From Sporosarcina psychrophila (lineage in GTDB: Bacteria > Bacillota > Bacilli > Bacillales_A > Planococcaceae), in the NCBI RefSeq assembly GCF_001590685.1, contig NZ_CP014616.1, positions 867,001-931,000 on the forward strand: a stretch of 64,000 nucleotides of DNA, read 5' to 3'. The first letter of the stretch is position 1, and every line of letters begins with the position of its first letter. The notes under the pieces were generated by a model that made no database searches, was not told the DNA's origin, and saw only the letters and a program-made list of their open reading frames with translations. Positions 20,427 to 30,290 of this stretch are shown here, piece after piece. The position numbers and the translations under genes were made by a program.

Positions 20427-22754
20427 TTGGATAGCTTAGAACAAGACATACAGCAAAAATTGCTGTCTCTAATGAAAGAAGAATCGTATAAGCCGCTAAC
20501 CGTACAGGAAATTCAGGAAGTATTGGGATTTGAACAGGCGGCGGAGTTTAAGGAACTAGTGAAAATGCTTGTTGACCTTGAACAAAAAGGGCAAATTATT
20601 CGCTCGAAATCGAACCGTTATGGCGTGCCAGAAGGCATGAATCTCCTTCGTGGAAAATTCATCGGGCATGCAAAAGGATTTGGTTTTGTGGCACCGGATG
20701 TAGAAGGAATGGATGATGTATTCATACCACCACATGAAGTAAATGGCGCGATGAACGGAGATACTGTCCTCATACGTGTCGTTAATGCCACATCAGGCGG
20801 TAGACGTGAAGGGGCAATTACACGTGTCGTGGAACGCAAAACAACAAAGGTAGTGGGCATGTACCAGAACAATAAAGGCTTCGGTTTCGTTGTTCCTGAT
20901 GATAAAAAATTACCAATGGACGTTTTCATCGGTAAAGGAGATTCACTTGATGCGGTTGACGGTCACAAAGTCGTTGTTGAAATAACAGACTGGCCTGTAG
21001 ACGGGAAATCAGCAACAGGTATGGTGACACAAATCCTTGGTCACAGAAATGATCCTGGCGTGGACATCTTGTCTATTATTCATAAGCATGGAATTGAAGT
21101 TGACTTTCCGCAAGCAGTACTAGACCAGGCAAATAAAATACCTGAAGAAGTTCAGGAAGAAGATTTGTTCAAACGTCGTGATCTCCGTGAAGAACTTTCG
21201 ATTACAATTGATGGCGCGGATGCCAAAGACCTTGACGATGCCATTTCAGTTGTGAAAAACGACAATGGTAGCTATATATTATCTGTTCATATTTCGGATG
21301 TCAGTTATTATGTGACGGAGAATTCTGCAATGGGTGATGACGCTTATGACCGTGGAACAAGTGTGTACTTGACGGATAGAGTTATCCCAATGTTACCGCA
21401 TAGATTATCGAACGGAATCTGTTCATTGAATCCAGGTGTCGATAGGCTTACGTTATCTTGCACAATGACGATAGATCGCAACGGGAAAGTCGTCGAGCAC
21501 GAAATATTTGAGAGTGTTATTCGCTCGAAAGAACGTATGACTTATAATGAAGTTTATAAAATCATCGAAGAAAAAGATGAAGAACTTTCAGAGAAATATG
21601 CACATGTTGTTCCTATGATTAACCATATGGCAGACCTCGCGGCTATTTTGAAACAGAAGAGAGAAGATCGTGGAGCCATTGATTTCAATTTCAAGGAATC
21701 GAAAATCCTTGTTGATGAAAAAGGATGGCCAACGGATGTTGTCATTATGGAGCGTACTGTATCAGAACGCCTGATAGAAGAATTCATGCTTGCTGCGAAC
21801 GAAACAATCGCGGAACATTTCCACTGGCTTAAAGTACCGTTCATTTACCGAATTCACGAAGATCCGAAAGCTGAGAAATTACAACGTTTCTTCGAATTTC
21901 TAACGAACTTTGGTGTTGTTGTAAAAGGAACGGGCAATAAGGTCCATCCAAAAGCGTTGCAGGAAATCGTTGAATCAATTGAGGGTCTACCTGAAGAAAC
22001 AGTTATTTCGACAATGCTCCTGCGTTCAATGCAACAGGCGAAGTATTTAGATCAAAGTCTGGGTCACTTTGGATTATCCACAGAATTTTATACTCATTTC
22101 ACGGCACCAATCCGCCGCTTCCCAGATTTGATTGTCCACCGTTTGATCCGGACATATCTAATTGAAAAAGACATGTCGACACAGACACTTGCGCATTGGA
22201 GTGCGATATTAGCTGATATTGCAGAGCATACATCTGAACGGGAGCGTCGTGCAGTTGAAGCAGAACGGGATACAGAGTCACTGAAAAAAGCTCAATTTAT
22301 GCTCGACAAAATTGGCGAAGAATTCGAAGGCGTTATTTCATCGGTTACAAACTTTGGTTTGTTTGTCGAACTGGAAAACACAATCGAAGGACTTGTTCAC
22401 GTTAGTCATATGACAGATGATTATTATCGATTTGACGACAGACAAATGATGATGATTGGTGAACGTTCTGGCAAACAATACAGACTGGGCGACGAAGTAA
22501 CCGTGAAAGTTATTGCTGTGAAGCCTGAAGAATCGACAATCGATTTTGAAATCGTTGGCATGAAACAAGACTTCCGTCGTACACGTAAAGAAACTCCAAA
22601 AGTCATCCATGCAAAGAAAAAGGATGGCGACAATAAATCTGGAGATAAATCAAAAGATAAAAAGAAAACAGGCACATATAGTAAAAAGAAAAAGTTCTAT
22701 GAAGGCGCAGCGAAAAAAGCGGGTACTAAACCTAAGCCTAAAAAGAAAAAGTAA
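20427..22754 (+). CDS. rnr: Ribonuclease R
   Basis: RNase R, about 775 aa. Order: N-terminal helix-turn-helix (residues about 1-70), two cold-shock domains (about 75-235), RNB catalytic domain (starts near 255; acidic [11 protein letters not shown] motif), S1 domain (about 630-715, [20 protein letters not shown]) and a Lys-rich tail. It degrades structured RNA 3' to 5' and works with SmpB-tmRNA. AAGGAG at 20413-20418 is too close to ATG 20421 but well spaced for TTG 20427, so the TTG is preferred. Confidence 0.95.
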   Translation: MDSLEQDIQQKLLSLMKEESYKPLTVQEIQEVLGFEQAAEFKELVKMLVDLEQKGQIIRSKSNRYGVPEGMNLLRGKFIGHAKGFGFVAPDVEGMDDVFIPPHEVNGAMNGDTVLIRVVNATSGGRREGAITRVVERKTTKVVGMYQNNKGFGFVVPDDKKLPMDVFIGKGDSLDAVDGHKVVVEITDWPVDGKSATGMVTQILGHRNDPGVDILSIIHKHGIEVDFPQAVLDQANKIPEEVQEEDLFKRRDLREELSITIDGADAKDLDDAISVVKNDNGSYILSVHISDVSYYVTENSAMGDDAYDRGTSVYLTDRVIPMLPHRLSNGICSLNPGVDRLTLSCTMTIDRNGKVVEHEIFESVIRSKERMTYNEVYKIIEEKDEELSEKYAHVVPMINHMADLAAILKQKREDRGAIDFNFKESKILVDEKGWPTDVVIMERTVSERLIEEFMLAANETIAEHFHWLKVPFIYRIHEDPKAEKLQRFFEFLTNFGVVVKGTGNKVHPKALQEIVESIEGLPEETVISTMLLRSMQQAKYLDQSLGHFGLSTEFYTHFTAPIRRFPDLIVHRLIRTYLIEKDMSTQTLAHWSAILADIAEHTSERERRAVEAERDTESLKKAQFMLDKIGEEFEGVISSVTNFGLFVELENTIEGLVHVSHMTDDYYRFDDRQMMMIGERSGKQYRLGDEVTVKVIAVKPEESTIDFEIVGMKQDFRRTRKETPKVIHAKKKDGDNKSGDKSKDKKKTGTYSKKKKFYEGAAKKAGTKPKPKKKK

Positions 22755-22758
22755 AGAA

Positions 22759-22787
22759 GGAGCGGTTTAGGCCGCTCCGCAGTTTTG
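22759..22787 (+). terminator. Probable terminator after rnr
   Basis: GGAGCGG and CCGCTCC form a 7-bp stem with a short loop, followed by GCAGTTTTGC, a weak T-run. Confidence 0.6.
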
Positions 22788-22804
22788 CTTCCGGGCTGTA
22801 TTGT

Positions 22805-22890
22805 CACAAACTTTGAAAGGTTGCTTACCTGCGTCCAGCAGGCATAAGCGCTATTCAAAATTTGGATGCAATTACGCCGGGGCGTAATTG
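22805..22890. repeat. Structured intergenic segment before smpB
   Basis: Between rnr and smpB lies a segment with CCTGCGTCCAGCAGGCATAAGCGC and, at 22869-22890, a perfect 10-bp inverted repeat (CAATTACGCC and GGCGTAATTG with a GG loop). The hairpin sits just before the smpB ribosome binding site, and could terminate, stabilise or control translation. CAGGCATAAGCGC-like motifs recall the dispersed elements elsewhere in the window. Confidence 0.55.
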
Positions 22891-22907
22891 ATTAAGGGGT
22901 GAAAGAA

Positions 22908-23375
22908 ATGGCGAAAGGCCAGGGGAAGGTAGTCGCCGTTAATAAAAAGGCGAATCATGATTTTGCAATCGAAGAAACAATTGAGGCAGGTATTGTTCTA
23001 CAAGGTACTGAAATCAAAGCAATCCGTACTAGTAAAGTTCAGCTGAGGGATGCGTTTATAAGAATCCGCAATAACGAAGCGTGGATTACCAATATGCACA
23101 TTAGTCCATATGACCACGGGAATCAGTTCAATCATGATCCGGTGCGTTCTAGAAAGTTACTTCTTCATAAAAAACAGATTAGCAAATTGATTGGACAAAC
23201 GAAAGAACAGGGATCTGCGATTGTACCGATTAAGATGTATTTAAAAGACGGCTTTGCAAAAGTATTAATTGGTGTTGGTAAAGGTAAGAAAGATTACGAC
23301 AAACGCCAAGATCTGAAGAAAAAAGATGCGAAACGTGAAATCGATCGTGCACTTAGAGATAGACAGAAATATTGA
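22908..23375 (+). CDS. smpB: SsrA-binding protein SmpB
   Basis: SmpB of 155 aa. It has the beta-barrel N-terminus ([29 protein letters not shown]) and the basic C-terminal tail ([27 protein letters not shown]) that mimics the codon-anticodon helix in the decoding centre. It binds tmRNA and brings it to stalled ribosomes. AAGGGGTG at 22894-22901 fits ATG 22908; a GTG at 22899 overlaps this site. It lies directly upstream of ssrA. Confidence 0.97.
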   Translation: MAKGQGKVVAVNKKANHDFAIEETIEAGIVLQGTEIKAIRTSKVQLRDAFIRIRNNEAWITNMHISPYDHGNQFNHDPVRSRKLLLHKKQISKLIGQTKEQGSAIVPIKMYLKDGFAKVLIGVGKGKKDYDKRQDLKKKDAKREIDRALRDRQKY

Positions 23376-23400
23376 AGTTTTGATGGAAATGTGGTATACT
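23372..23400 (+). promoter_or_regulatory. ssrA promoter
   Basis: -35 TTGAAG (23372-23377) and -10 TATACT (23395-23400), 17 bp apart, overlap the smpB stop. Transcription would start about 50 nt before mature tmRNA. Confidence 0.75.
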
Positions 23401-23455
23401 AATTAATGTTCAAGTAGTTCAGAAGCCTTTAAATAGGTTCTCCTGACATCCCTTT

Positions 23456-23813
23456 GGGGACGTTACGGATTCGACAGGGGTCGTCTTAGCTTGAGTTGCG
23501 CGTCGGAGGGCTCGGCTCCGTCAGAAACGGCACCTTATAATAACAGGCAAAACTAACAACAACCTAGCATTCGCAGCGTAAGCTGTTGAATCTGCCTTAC
23601 ATTTCCATCGCCCATGTGGCATTTGTAGGGCTCAACCTTTAGTGGGATACGACGGCTGTTGCCTCTTGAGGCAGTCGGAAGAGACTTCCAAGATAGCGTA
23701 CATGACGCCCTGATTGCCGGCATAATGCCACGCGAATCCAAATAGACAATCTACACGCGTAGATGCTTAAGTGTTAGAGCCTCTGGACGCGGGTTCGACT
23801 CCCGCCGTCTCCA
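23456..23813 (+). ncRNA. ssrA: Transfer-messenger RNA (tmRNA)
   Basis: One-piece tmRNA of about 358 nt. The 5' end GGGGACGTTACGGATTCGAC pairs with the 3' end CGTCTCC (discriminator A) to form the tRNA-Ala-like domain; the T-arm reads GGGTTCGACTCCC. The tag frame at 23546-23581 encodes GKTNNNLAFAA after the tRNA-borne Ala. It rescues stalled ribosomes with SmpB and tags the products for ClpXP. Its 3' end is the attachment site of the island chain that follows. Confidence 0.97.
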
Positions 23814-23816
23814 TAT
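23717..23816 (+). repeat. ssrA 3'-end attachment site, attL side of island 1
   Basis: The last 97 nt of tmRNA plus 3 bp form a 100-bp segment that is repeated exactly at 36763-36862. Integration by a tyrosine recombinase at the T-arm/acceptor end of ssrA would leave this pattern and restore a functional tmRNA. Confidence 0.92.
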
Positions 23817-23861
23817 TTAAAACTGCTATAAACGCAGTCGTATCAACGGTTTTGATGACTA

Positions 23862-23905
23862 GGGATATTGAACGGGAGTTGAACTCCTGTTGAATATCCC
23901 TTTTC
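23862..23905 (+). terminator. Terminator downstream of ssrA
   Basis: GGGATATT with GGGAGTT inside pairs with AACTCC and AATATCCC, then TTTTC. It terminates tmRNA transcription but lies on the island side of the junction, so it came with the element. A diverged copy of 23831-23905 lies at 43107-43180. Confidence 0.8.
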
Positions 23906-23979
23906 TGCTCCCTACAGTAAATTATCATATTTCATGGTTCATAGACCTTCTAATCACACATTGATTGGGAGGTTTTTTT

Positions 23980-24954
23980 ATGTCTAGAAGTAGAAAACAT
24001 GGAGTGTTTGCGGTAGGTGGTGATGTTGTGGTCATGCCAACGAAGGTGACAGTATTAGAACGAGAAGGAATGTTAATTGAAGTGGCTCTTGATACAGTGT
24101 TTCAGCAAATGAGGATTGCAGGGAACAGACCACGCACGATTGAAAGCTATCAGTACATCTTTGTACAGTTTTCCACGACTTGCAAGCTTAGGTATGTAGA
24201 AGATATTACAATGGAAGCCCTCTATTATTACCTTGATGTACTAGAGGTTAGTCCTGCAACGAAGTTGATTCGCTTAAAGTCCACGAAGGCTGTTCTCAGC
24301 AAGTTCTTTAACAATGGTTGGATTAAGGAGAAGTTTTGGAATAGCATTCATATCAAGATTGATAAAGAGGTCAAAAAGGGTGCAAAAGAATCTGACATTG
24401 ACAGGCTTCTAGAACTCATCGACCAGACCTCATTCGTTGGTTTTAGAGATGCAGGCGCGATTAAGTTAATGTACAAGACAGGTATTCGTATTCGGACGTT
24501 AGGCGAGCTTAGGGAGCGTCATATCGACTTTGAAAATCTATGTCTGAACCTTGATGGCTCAACTTTGAAAAATCATAAGTTCCTAAAGCTACCCATTGAT
24601 AAGGAGCTTGCAGATATACTTAAAATGCTTATCAAATTAAATAATGGTATCCGCTCCCATTTTGGCACAGATAACCGCAATGTCTTCATCACGCAGAACG
24701 GTTTGCAAATGAACACAAGCAAGTCATCGAACTGTGCCATCTCTAAACAGCTTAACAAATATGCTAAACGCTATGGACTTGAGAATATCAATGCACACGC
24801 CATACGGAGAGCGTACGCTAAGAGCCTATTAGAAAAGGGTGCAAGCATTGCACTAATTTCAAAAGCGCTGGGACATTCAGATTTAGCCGTGACAACTCAA
24901 TATTTAGATTTAGATGTAGAAGAGGTCGCATCTGATTTAAGGGAATACCTATAA
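23980..24954 (+). CDS. Tyrosine recombinase / integrase of island 1
   Basis: Integrase of 324 aa. The SAM-like arm (about residues 40-120, RPRTIESYQYIFVQF) is followed by the catalytic domain with Arg in TGIRIRTLGEL, HxxR in HAIRRAYA, and LGHSDLAVTTQYL supplying the late His and nucleophile Tyr. It should catalyse integration and excision at the ssrA 3' end, which lies about 170 bp upstream. ATG 23980 follows GGGAGG; an in-frame TTG at 23965 is less likely. Confidence 0.92.
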   Translation: MSRSRKHGVFAVGGDVVVMPTKVTVLEREGMLIEVALDTVFQQMRIAGNRPRTIESYQYIFVQFSTTCKLRYVEDITMEALYYYLDVLEVSPATKLIRLKSTKAVLSKFFNNGWIKEKFWNSIHIKIDKEVKKGAKESDIDRLLELIDQTSFVGFRDAGAIKLMYKTGIRIRTLGELRERHIDFENLCLNLDGSTLKNHKFLKLPIDKELADILKMLIKLNNGIRSHFGTDNRNVFITQNGLQMNTSKSSNCAISKQLNKYAKRYGLENINAHAIRRAYAKSLLEKGASIALISKALGHSDLAVTTQYLDLDVEEVASDLREYL

Positions 24955-25732
24955 AACAAAAATATAAATAGATGTAGCAAAGAGGAAGAGATTCAATACT
25001 AGCAATGCAAATGCTTGAGTTTAAAGAATCTTGTCTTTTATTAGATGGGATTCTTTTTTGTTTTCTTATGGGTATAGCGGAGAAGCATACTTTAAAATAC
25101 CAAGAATTTTATGGGTGTTCGGGGGTACTTATGACCAATAGAAAACGTCCATTGTTATAGAAGCCCTATAGCTCTACAATCGCCACACACTTGTTAATAA
25201 CTACACCGTATGAAAGTAAAATAAATCCTCTTAAAATGCCTTAATTGAGATGTTTCTCACGTGCGTGGGATAGGGGGGGACAATCCACAATCAAATAGTT
25301 ACATGCTTCTAAGGACTTCTCTACAACGATGTCCTATTTGCTGTGGAAAATGGTGAGCGAGGATTTTGAACTAGAATGAGCAAAATCTTGGAAGGACTAC
25401 AAATGATAAGAGTTTTGGGCGGACATATTACTATTCGTATGATATATCCCGCTAAAAACCATTACGCAACACTAGTACATTGAGAAACCTCAAGTAAGAA
25501 TATTTAATCTTGATTAGGGAGAACTAAAAAAACTACTATCAATATATTGATAGTAGTTTTATATCATAAGATATGAACTTGACAAAATTAGCGATTGGTG
25601 GTATATTTAAAGACTCCCACTTCTCGTTTGTGGGCAAAGTTGTATTACCTTACCCTTATTGTACAGGGTGTTTAATCTGTTGTCAACAGATTAACGAGAA
25701 AGGGAGAAAAAATTTTAAGGAGAATCATTAGT
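24955..25732. other. Long intergenic stretch of island 1
   Basis: About 780 bp without a credible gene. Near 25027-25056 AAGAATCTTGTC and GATGGGATTCTT form a hairpin followed by T residues, a probable integrase terminator. GC content is mixed, with a G-rich patch (AGGGGGGGAC) near 25271. The 3' part holds the 32-bp palindrome listed separately and the leader of the next gene. Confidence 0.5.
25529..25560. repeat. Perfect 32-bp palindrome
   Basis: AAAACTACTATCAATA followed at once by its exact reverse complement TATTGATAGTAGTTTT. On either strand it gives a hairpin with a T-run, so it could act as a bidirectional terminator; a perfect palindrome of this size could also be a protein-binding or nicking site. 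Confidence 0.75.
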
Positions 25733-26530
25733 ATGGACAACCTGAAGTTTTATTGTAGCAAGAGAAATCATTATGTTAAGGGAGAAGAGTATTATCATCA
25801 AGGGGAAATTTGTAAAGAATGTAGAAGCGATATAAACAGAAGTAAAATTGACCATTATACAGGAATTGAATTAGCAGAGTATTTATTACATAGGTCTTGT
25901 ATAAGGGTACTAGAGAGAGTAAGAAGTGATAAAAAAGAAGCATATAAAGGAGTTAAGTGTGACTGGAAAAAGCCTGTAAAAATGAAGGAAGCCTTAATGA
26001 ATAATACAGAGTTTTGGAGTAAATGGGTAGAATTAAGCGAGATATACAATGAAGGTGGGAGATTACCAAATTCACGCCCAACTATAGACCGCATAGAATC
26101 AAATGTTGAAAAAGGCGGTCATTATACAATGGGAAATATTCAAGTATTATCTCATGGAGAAAACTCATTCAAAGCTAATGCTATAAAGTGCAAAGTGGTA
26201 TTTATCAAGGATTATGAGGTTGTGAGAATAACAGATTACGAGTCTACGAAGGATGTTATGAAAGAATTGAGTATTCCTGCATATAGCACTATAAATCTCT
26301 TTAAGGATAGTGGGAAGATACTTAGCGTAGGTAATGGTTACTCTATACTTATACAAACTCTTAATGGCATGTTGGAAAAACAGGATTCCCCACTTTATAA
26401 AGGTATTGTTACTAAGAAGAAAATACTTGTAGATTACGATACAGGTAAGGAATACATAATAAGTAATAATCAATATAGCTTTGATAGTTATGGTATCTGG
26501 ATTGATGGAAGCCAAGTGATTACAGCATGA
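25733..26530 (+). CDS. HNH-like endonuclease with N-terminal zinc ribbon
   Basis: A 265-aa protein. The N-terminus has a possible zinc ribbon (Cys8, then CKEC at 30-33). The middle (about residues 118-150) reads RPTIDRIE, then GHYTMGNIQVLSHGENSFKAN, a pattern typical of HNH-type homing or phage endonucleases (P.iDRId..kGYt.gNi..l....N..K). The C-terminal 110 residues may bind DNA (NUMOD-like repeats). Strong AAGGAG site. It could be a homing or packaging-type nuclease. Family assignment rests on motif pattern only. Confidence 0.6.
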   Translation: MDNLKFYCSKRNHYVKGEEYYHQGEICKECRSDINRSKIDHYTGIELAEYLLHRSCIRVLERVRSDKKEAYKGVKCDWKKPVKMKEALMNNTEFWSKWVELSEIYNEGGRLPNSRPTIDRIESNVEKGGHYTMGNIQVLSHGENSFKANAIKCKVVFIKDYEVVRITDYESTKDVMKELSIPAYSTINLFKDSGKILSVGNGYSILIQTLNGMLEKQDSPLYKGIVTKKKILVDYDTGKEYIISNNQYSFDSYGIWIDGSQVITA

Positions 26531-26725
26531 ATTTAGTGCTTGATAACATGGAAATGTCAAAATCAAAGTTAAAGTTAGAACAAATAAATTCAATTTACTG
26601 AAGGTTAAAGGGGTGTTCCAAGAACATCAAATATAAAACATAAAATTATTAAAAATATGTAATGCAAATAATTAAACATATATGGAATTACCTCTTTTGT
26701 CCTTAAAAGGGAAAAGAGGAATAAT

Positions 26726-28207
26726 GTGGTTAATAAGGAAAAGGATATAATAGATAAAATAAATGAGCTGTTTATTTTGGCGAGGTATCAGTATTTGATT
26801 CTATCTGAACTTGGTAATTATCAAACTTTTAACAAGTATAATAACGAAAAGGTATTTTCAATTAACGATTATGTAATCCAAAGACATTTAGATGGAAAAG
26901 CAACATTAGGTGTTTTTTCTTCTACAAATCATACAAAATTTATATGCTTTGATGTTGATGTTATAGACGAGGAACAAGCTAAATGGACTGTTTATCGTTT
27001 AGTTAATTGTTTAATAGAAATTGGGATTCCAGATGATGATATACATATCTCCTTAAGCGGGAATAAAGGCTATCACGTAGAATTGTATTTCAATAATCCA
27101 ATCAAAAATGAAGATGCTTATGAATTATACCTATTAGTAATGAATGCAGGGGACTTGCTTAACATTGACTATGGACAAGTAGAATATAGACCCAACGCAA
27201 TGAAGCAAGGTGTAAAAATCCCATTAGGTATTAATTTTAAAAATAAGCGTAAACTTCGTTGTTGGTATGTAAATTATGACAAAGGATTAAAGCCCATTCG
27301 GAGTAAGAAATATATTCTAAAGATTAAACAAATGGATGTTGGAATTTTATACAATATCTTAGAGCGTGAACGTGATGTGCTTGAAGAAGTAGAAGTAAGA
27401 GAGGTTGAAGAAGTAAGAGGATTTATTGAAAGCAAGTATACACCCTTAAAAATATATAGGGAAAACATAGGTGAACAGGAAACGATTGAAGCAATTGAAA
27501 AATTGTTACATACAGGATTAACTACAACAGGCATGAGACATAATTCATTGTATAAATTAGGTAAATATTTCCGTTTTCAAGGCTTAACAAATGAAGAATC
27601 TTACAAGGCATTAGTTGAATGGATGGGCGAGCAAGATACAAGGAACTATACAACTAAATGGGACGATGGAATTAAAGATATACAATCAATCGTCAAGTAC
27701 ATATATGAAAATGAGATAAGTTTAACGATAGAAGAAAAGGATTTATTTGTTACATATGAGGAAATGAGACAGATATTGCAATTGAAAAGTAAAAATGAAA
27801 AGCTGTTGACCTACTGCTTACTCATACATAGTAAAAGATATGCAATGAAGAATGGCAATTTTTATATGACATATATGCAAATGAGCCATGCAAGTGGTTT
27901 AGTTGAAAAAACGACAAGAACTCTAATTAATAAACTTGAACAAAGTGGTATTTTGGAGATTATCGAACGTAATCGCAAAGTAAAAGATGAGAATGGCAAG
28001 GTAATTAAAAAGGAAAAAAAACCAAACATTTATAATATGAATATTGAGTGTGTAAAAGAAGAGGATGCTTCATTCAGAGTAGTATACAGTGGTTTGAATT
28101 ATACTGATTCATTTAATTCTTGTATTTTGTACTTCTATGATAAAAAGACTTTAAAGAGGATTCTACCTAGAAGACATTATGAGAGTGTTGTAAAGCTAAT
28201 TAGCTAA
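26726..28207 (+). CDS. Archaeo-eukaryotic-type primase / replication protein
   Basis: A 493-aa protein. The N-terminal domain (about residues 15-200) looks like an archaeo-eukaryotic primase: FICFDVDV supplies the DxD metal ligands (Asp76, Asp78), and SGNKGYHVELYF (from 111) matches the sG...H nucleotide-binding motif. A helical PriCT-like segment follows (GMRHNSLYKLGKYFRFQGLTN), then a winged helix (SGLVEKTTRTLINKLEQSG). This fits a replication initiator primase of an integrative element. Start is GTG 26726 after AAAAGAGGA. There is no helicase beside it, so it may use host DnaB. Confidence 0.72.
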   Translation: MVNKEKDIIDKINELFILARYQYLILSELGNYQTFNKYNNEKVFSINDYVIQRHLDGKATLGVFSSTNHTKFICFDVDVIDEEQAKWTVYRLVNCLIEIGIPDDDIHISLSGNKGYHVELYFNNPIKNEDAYELYLLVMNAGDLLNIDYGQVEYRPNAMKQGVKIPLGINFKNKRKLRCWYVNYDKGLKPIRSKKYILKIKQMDVGILYNILERERDVLEEVEVREVEEVRGFIESKYTPLKIYRENIGEQETIEAIEKLLHTGLTTTGMRHNSLYKLGKYFRFQGLTNEESYKALVEWMGEQDTRNYTTKWDDGIKDIQSIVKYIYENEISLTIEEKDLFVTYEEMRQILQLKSKNEKLLTYCLLIHSKRYAMKNGNFYMTYMQMSHASGLVEKTTRTLINKLEQSGILEIIERNRKVKDENGKVIKKEKKPNIYNMNIECVKEEDASFRVVYSGLNYTDSFNSCILYFYDKKTLKRILPRRHYESVVKLIS

Positions 28208-28221
28208 TAGCCATTGCTTAC

Positions 28222-28265
28222 GCAACCGTCTATATTAATAACCTATTATAGGTAAAAACGTACAA
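28222..28265 (+). repeat. 44-bp direct repeat, copy 1
   Basis: The same 44 bp (starting GCAACCGTCTATATTAATAA, ending GTAAAAACGTACAA) occurs at 28534-28577. Inside is the palindrome ACCTATTATAGGT. Both copies follow an ATTGCT. They flank a strong hairpin downstream of the primase gene and could be part of a replication origin or operators. Confidence 0.85.
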
Positions 28266-28370
28266 GAGAAATCTTTGAATAGCCTTAAGTATAAGATTAA
28301 ATAAAATACAAATAATCATATGGATTGAAACAAAATACTAATCAAGGTTTACACAAGCATAAACTACATA

Positions 28371-28402
28371 AGTAAGAGGGCGTTTGCCAATGCCCTCTTA
28401 CT
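28371..28402. terminator. Strong hairpin after the primase gene
   Basis: AGTAAGAGGGC and GCCCTCTTACT are perfect 11-bp arms with a 10-nt loop. There is no T-run, so it may be an RNA stabiliser, an origin hairpin or a non-canonical terminator. Confidence 0.55.
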
Positions 28403-28533
28403 CTTCATGATAGGGAAGTTACATTTTGCTTTGAGGACTATGACATTTCATATGAGTTTCTTTTAGAATCATTGGTTTTATTGCTTGGTAATATTGCTCT
28501 AGTGATTCTATTTAGTTATATGACATTGCTAAT

Positions 28534-28577
28534 GCAACCGTCTATATTAATAACCTATTATAGGTAAAAACGTACAA
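28534..28577 (+). repeat. 44-bp direct repeat, copy 2
   Basis: Exact second copy of 28222-28265, lying about 100 bp before the start of the next HNH gene. Confidence 0.85.
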
Positions 28578-28673
28578 TCTATATAAAAGAAAGATTTTTA
28601 TCTTGCAGACTTCCAAAATGAGGAGGAATGGTCTGTAGAAAACAAGTATATTAGACATAAGGAGGATAATATA

Positions 28674-29801
28674 ATGAACGATTTAGAAGTGAGTGATAGC
28701 CTTATTGAAGATAAAAAGCAGGAGATATTGGGTTTTATTGAAAGAAATTATCCAGTTACTTCTGTAAGTGGACCTGCTAATACAAATCAAACGAGACATG
28801 TTATTTCTGATATATATGAAGGTGTGTACAAAATGCATCATGGAAAAGGTGCAAAAAAAAATGGGAGGGTCAATTGGAAAGATGACCCTAAAGTATGGAT
28901 TAATATCCATACAACGCATAGAAAAAATGGCTCTAAAGGTTTAATGCTACAAATAAAGTGCGAGAGTTTCCTATTGCGGAGTGGGAGGAATGATGATAAA
29001 AAGAAATTTGCCACAAAGTGGGGTATCCCTGTTGATAATAGCAATATAGAATATAGTGTATGGCAGGGTAAGATATTAAGCTTATCGATTATGAATAAAG
29101 AAATATTTACTTTTAACCCCATTTACGAGAGCTACTTTACATCTTTTTTGGTTGAAGCATTCAAAGTTTACGAGTCTAACAACTTATCCAATAAATTAGA
29201 ATATGAAAAGATTAGCCTAGATAATAATGCACAAAAACAGGATAATCCAGAATCGAAATTACCTAAAAACCACACAACACTAGAAGTGTTACCTTCACCA
29301 ATCGACGATTACAATGAGGATGTGTATGTACAGTCAGAGATAGAGGATTCTATGTATCAGAAAGAAATACAAGAATCATCAGGATTTAGCAAGAAAGTAA
29401 TAGTTAATGATAAGTCTGAACCGAAGCCATTAAAGGGGAGTAAAGGAGCTATTAAAACTTATATAAGAAATGCTCAAAAAGGAAAAAATGCAATAATAAT
29501 GGCTAATCATCTGTGTGAGATAGATTCTAGCCACCAGGATTTCACTTCTAAGGTTACAGGCATGAACTATGTTGAAGCACATCATCTAATACCTATGGAA
29601 TATCAAGATAGTTTTAATTTTAGCATTGATGTTGAAGCAAATATAGTGAGCTTATGTGTGTCCTGTCATAAAAATTTACATCATTCAACTTTGGAGGGAA
29701 AATTACCGATTCTGAATCTCCTTTACAGTGAAAGAAAAAAAAGAATAGATACATGCAAAATTAGTGTAAATGAGGATGTTTTAATTTCCTTTTATAAGTA
29801 G
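28674..29801 (+). CDS. HNH endonuclease-domain protein, restriction-like
   Basis: A 375-aa protein. The C-terminus (about residues 300-350) is a clear HNH domain: EAHHLIPM, NIVSLCVSCHKNLHHS, with a two-Cys zinc site partly visible (CVSC). The N-terminal 180 residues form a domain I do not recognise (IERNYPVTSVSGPANTNQTRH...), possibly a DNA-recognition or modification-reading module as in type IV restriction enzymes. A charged linker joins them. ATG 28674 follows AAGGAGG. A role as a restriction or anti-invader nuclease is plausible; no methyltransferase is adjacent. Confidence 0.68.
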   Translation: MNDLEVSDSLIEDKKQEILGFIERNYPVTSVSGPANTNQTRHVISDIYEGVYKMHHGKGAKKNGRVNWKDDPKVWINIHTTHRKNGSKGLMLQIKCESFLLRSGRNDDKKKFATKWGIPVDNSNIEYSVWQGKILSLSIMNKEIFTFNPIYESYFTSFLVEAFKVYESNNLSNKLEYEKISLDNNAQKQDNPESKLPKNHTTLEVLPSPIDDYNEDVYVQSEIEDSMYQKEIQESSGFSKKVIVNDKSEPKPLKGSKGAIKTYIRNAQKGKNAIIMANHLCEIDSSHQDFTSKVTGMNYVEAHHLIPMEYQDSFNFSIDVEANIVSLCVSCHKNLHHSTLEGKLPILNLLYSERKKRIDTCKISVNEDVLISFYK

Positions 29802-29854
29802 TAGATGCAATTCTAATATTAATTGGGAATACAAATAGTAAAGTTTAAAAGCTT

Positions 29855-29882
29855 AACTCCATATAAAATATGGGGTTTTTTC
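29855..29882 (+). terminator. Terminator after the HNH gene
   Basis: AACTCCATA and TATGGGGTT pair around a short A-rich loop, followed by six T. Confidence 0.75.
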
Positions 29883-29911
29883 TGTATAAAAGTGAGGTTT
29901 TAAACAACTAA

Positions 29912-30151
29912 TTGAAACACTTAGCTGATATAAAGCGTATGGCAAAGCTCAATTGTTTCAACTTTGAGTTAGTATACATAGACAACCGTATCAAACTCCT
30001 AGAATCATTTAACGAGCATATGAGTGTTGATAGGGGAGCGGGGGGATATTTATACAGGCTATCTAATCGGTGTTGCAGAGCTATCTGTGTGCGTGTAAGA
30101 GCATAACAAAAGGACTTGCTTATATGAAAATCAATCATACACGCAAGTCCT
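29912..30151 (+). repeat. Segment shared with island 3 (copy A)
   Basis: This stretch resembles 49380-49595: both have TTTCAACTTTG, GCTATCTAATCG, a GTGTAAGAG/GTGTGAAGG motif and end in a hairpin made of AGGACTTGC and GCAAGTCC (here 30111-30151). A 64-aa frame at 29912-30106 is not kept in the other copy, so it is probably not coding. It looks like a shared island module or small RNA with terminator. Confidence 0.6.
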
Positions 30152-30290
30152 ATTCTTATTGAACTGAAACCTCCGTTAGTTCAATGGTGCTTTATACCGT
30201 TCATTTTAATTTAATTTTTCAATAGGGAGTTAAGCTGAAAATGACATCCCAAAATTGTAGACTTCTCTGTTTAGTAAAGATAAACGTCTA

